Below are positions 6,002 to 7,910 of a stretch of DNA of 7,910 nucleotides, in pieces. Location: positions 1 to 7,910 of the forward strand of contig CAJQMW010000233.1 in the NCBI GenBank assembly GCA_905479535.1, in the 5' to 3' direction. The notes under the pieces are model-generated. The model saw only the letters and a list, made by a program, of their open reading frames with translations. It ran no database searches and was not told the DNA's origin. Position 1 is the first letter of the stretch. Every line of letters begins with the position of its first letter. The DNA comes from an uncultured Maribacter sp. GTDB lineage: Bacteria; Bacteroidota; Bacteroidia; Flavobacteriales; Flavobacteriaceae. A program made the position numbers and the translations under genes.

Positions 6002-6424
6002 ATGTTTACAAAATCAAATTTACTGGCCACATTGGCCGGAACAGTCACCATGTTTTTTTTAGGTTACCTTATTTGGGGTGTGGCAACTGTCGATTTCTTT
6101 GAAGCACATACCCTAACAAATACCATGAAAGACCCCGTCAACTTTCCGTTCATCATCTTGGGAAATCTATTCGGAGCTTTTGCTCTCAGTTCTATCTATG
6201 GAAAATGGGCCAGAGGACATCATAGCGCTAAAGAGGGAATGGAGTTTGGAACTTGGATTGGCATATTTGTAGGCCTAGGGATGGGTCTGCTCTGGTACGG
6301 AACTTCAGAAATGATGGACCTTACGGGCCATATGGCAGAAGCTATTTTAGATATAATTTATTACATAATAGTAACTGTCGTAATTGCCTTGGTTTATAAA
6401 GCGACCACCAAAAAGAACGGGTAA
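6002..6424 (+). CDS. Small four-helix membrane protein of unknown function
   Basis: Encodes 140 residues that I do not recognise with confidence. Seen: four hydrophobic segments at about 7-29, 49-69, 83-102 and 112-133, short polar loops, and a lysine-rich C-terminus (TTKKNG), so it is an integral inner-membrane protein without a cleavable signal. Glycines are regularly spaced in helix 3 (GIFVGLGMGLLWYG, 87-100), suggesting tight helix packing. An HH pair (73-74) lies in the loop between helices 2 and 3, and acidic residues sit near the start of helix 4. The length and the glycine/Trp-Tyr pattern faintly resemble DUF1761-like proteins; this is only a guess. The ATG is preceded by an A-rich stretch (about 5988-6000) rather than a Shine-Dalgarno sequence, which is normal in this phylum. 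It stands alone, divergent from the phosphodiesterase operon and convergent with the amylase gene, so neighbours give no clue to its role. Confidence 0.8.
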   Translation: MFTKSNLLATLAGTVTMFFLGYLIWGVATVDFFEAHTLTNTMKDPVNFPFIILGNLFGAFALSSIYGKWARGHHSAKEGMEFGTWIGIFVGLGMGLLWYGTSEMMDLTGHMAEAILDIIYYIIVTVVIALVYKATTKKNG

Positions 6425-6432
6425 AATTACAC

Positions 6433-6473
6433 TAACGTGATACAGGTTTACTTAGGTTGACCTGTATCCGTTA
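6433..6473. terminator. Bidirectional hairpin terminator between the membrane protein and amylase genes
   Basis: Seen: GATACAGGT (6439-6447) pairs perfectly with ACCTGTATC (6460-6468) around a 12-base loop. After a single bulged T (6438), the stem continues with TAACG (6433-6437) pairing with CGTTA (6469-6473), giving 14 pairs in all. The right arm includes the amylase stop codon (complement 6471-6473). T-rich sequence follows on both strands but no strong U tract, so termination efficiency is uncertain. Placement between convergent genes supports the call. Confidence 0.7.
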
Positions 6474-7910
6474 TTGAATTTTAAAAACATAGGACTGTAA
6501 AGGATCAAGGTCAACTGGGATTTCTCCTATCCCATCTGCCACCGTAAGTTTTTGTTCGGAACCATACAGTCCATCTTTCAAATTATAAGTCCCGTTTTCC
6601 AAGTCCCATTCCTTTATAACTTGAGGAGGAATTTTTAAATTAAAAGTAAAGCTTTCGTTAGCATCAAAATTTGAAATGACTATCAGTTTTTGATTTTGGC
6701 TCCATCGAACATAGGACAGTACTCGATGATTATAATTCTCCGTGTGCTCCTTGTTATAAAAATGAATATCTTGATACTCGCCCATTAAGGCTTCACTTTC
6801 AATCGTGAAGTTCAATAATCGTTTATAGAAATCCCGCAAATCTGCCTCCTCTTCAGATAGCTGGCCGCCATCAAATTTCTTATTGTTGACCCATCGCTGA
6901 AAATGTGGAACCCCAATATAATCGAATATGGAAGTACGGGTGGGGCTCCCAAACCCGGTATTTTCAGCACCTGGCTCCCCGACCTCTTGTCCAAAATAAA
7001 TCATAGTCGGGGAAGTACTGATGGTCGCGGAAACTACCATCGCCGGCTTTCCTAATTCAGCATCGCCCACAAAATCGGGACTAGCAATACGTTGTTCATC
7101 ATGGTTTTCCAGAAAATGCAACATATTATGTTCTATGTCTTTTAATCCATTTTGAACAACCGGTATATGGTCTGTCCAACCATAACCTTTCATGATATGT
7201 TTTATGCTGTCATACAACTCTACCTTATCATAGAGATAATCCATTTTTCCTTTGTGGATATATTCTCGGTATAAATCCGGATTATAGACTTCCGCCATTA
7301 AGAAAGCATCTGGATTTTTCATCTTGATGCTGGAATTCACATAGCTCCAAAATTCTACAGGTACCATTTCGGCCATATCATATCGAAAACCGTCTACACC
7401 AAATTTCAGCCAATACAGAGCAATATCCCTAAATTTTATCCAAGAATTGGGCACTTCCTTATCTTTCCAAAAATCATAATGCGCCCTAAAATCTTTGGCT
7501 CCAAAATCATCGGGCAAACGTTCAAAATCTAAGGTACCATCCGGACGCACACCATAGTTTATTTTCACCGTCTCGTACCAATCGTTCATGTCCGGTTGCG
7601 GGGAACGAGATCCGTTACCGGTCCATTTGGCAGGATTTTCAGAGAATTTAGAATCGGCAAGTGAGCTTTGTTCCCCACCTAATGGCAAATATCCATCTTT
7701 CCATTCCGGTACTTTGAATTCACTTTCAGGTATGTAGTAAAAATTATTATCCCTGTGGTATTCCACGGTAGTATCGTCTTCAGCTCCAAAATCGGTAATT
7801 CCTTTCGGATTGGTCAAGCCCTCATAACCGCGTGCCACATGGTTAGGTACGATATCGATAATAACCTTCATTCCCTGCTTGTCGGTCCTCTTTATTAAAT
7901 CTCGAAACTC
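6471..7910 (-). CDS. GH13 alpha-amylase family glycosidase (partial, 5' end missing)
   Basis: The frame is open to the right edge; 479 C-terminal residues are visible, numbered here from the edge codon (complement 7908-7910). The ATG at 7871 is internal: the 13 residues before it continue a GH13 helix, so it is not the start. Seen: conserved region I DIVPNH (19-24); region II GVDGFRYD (171-178) with nucleophile Asp178 and Arg176; region III AEVYNP (206-211) with acid/base Glu207; region IV FLENHDE (266-272) with transition-state stabiliser Asp271. A beta-rich C-terminal domain follows (about 395-479). All catalytic residues are intact, so it should be active on alpha-glucans such as starch or maltodextrin. 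The N-terminus, which would show secretion or lipidation, is off-window. Inferred: in Flavobacteriaceae such genes often sit in SusC/SusD maltodextrin loci, which may lie to the right. It ends at a shared hairpin terminator. Confidence 0.93.
   Translation of the reverse strand, partial: EFRDLIKRTDKQGMKVIIDIVPNHVARGYEGLTNPKGITDFGAEDDTTVEYHRDNNFYYIPESEFKVPEWKDGYLPLGGEQSSLADSKFSENPAKWTGNGSRSPQPDMNDWYETVKINYGVRPDGTLDFERLPDDFGAKDFRAHYDFWKDKEVPNSWIKFRDIALYWLKFGVDGFRYDMAEMVPVEFWSYVNSSIKMKNPDAFLMAEVYNPDLYREYIHKGKMDYLYDKVELYDSIKHIMKGYGWTDHIPVVQNGLKDIEHNMLHFLENHDEQRIASPDFVGDAELGKPAMVVSATISTSPTMIYFGQEVGEPGAENTGFGSPTRTSIFDYIGVPHFQRWVNNKKFDGGQLSEEEADLRDFYKRLLNFTIESEALMGEYQDIHFYNKEHTENYNHRVLSYVRWSQNQKLIVISNFDANESFTFNLKIPPQVIKEWDLENGTYNLKDGLYGSEQKLTVADGIGEIPVDLDPLQSYVFKIQ

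Noticed and set aside
6812..6994. A 60-codon minus-strand frame inside the GH13 gene
   Set aside because: It is an out-of-frame shadow of a coding region with intact conserved motifs.
7869..7871. ATG as the start of the GH13 gene
   Set aside because: It falls just before conserved region I, and the frame upstream to the window edge continues a typical GH13 helix, so the true start is outside the window.

Overview
The window looks like chromosomal DNA from a marine-type member of the Flavobacteriaceae (Bacteroidetes). The evidence is a mevalonate-pathway operon ending in a UbiA-type prenyltransferase, AT-rich intergenic DNA, A-rich leaders mostly lacking Shine-Dalgarno sequences, and two perfect TAnnTTTG -7 elements of the Bacteroidetes promoter type. 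Genus cannot be fixed from the sequence alone. All nine genes appear intact except the two cut by the window edges. There is no sign of an insertion sequence, phage, CRISPR array or RNA gene.

Left part (1-2634): a minus-strand isoprenoid operon read right to left. It starts with diphosphomevalonate decarboxylase (mvaD), driven from a promoter just upstream, followed by a GHMP kinase of mevalonate kinase type, then a UbiA-family prenyltransferase that runs off the left edge. The first two make isopentenyl diphosphate precursors; the third attaches a prenyl chain to an acceptor. Its relatives are usually annotated as geranylgeranylglycerol-phosphate geranylgeranyltransferase, an archaeal-type ether-lipid enzyme.

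Middle (2668-5840): a TspO/MBR membrane protein is divergent from mvaD and starts at TTG. It converges on a three-gene minus-strand operon: lipoprotein glycerophosphodiester phosphodiesterase, HI0933/YhiN-type flavoprotein, and DUF1697 protein, packed with a 1-base overlap and a 5-base gap. Between the convergent ends lie two different 8-bp tandem repeats; the first begins over the tspO stop codon.

Right part (5841-7910): a divergent intergenic region, an unrecognised four-helix membrane protein, then a bidirectional hairpin terminator, and the 3' two thirds or so of a GH13 alpha-amylase-type gene entering from the right edge.

Most of this is ordinary flavobacterial housekeeping and accessory content. 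The points most worth a second look are the paired 8-bp repeats, the link of mevalonate genes to a possible ether-lipid prenyltransferase, and the unidentified small membrane protein. I did not find a convincing new multi-gene system.
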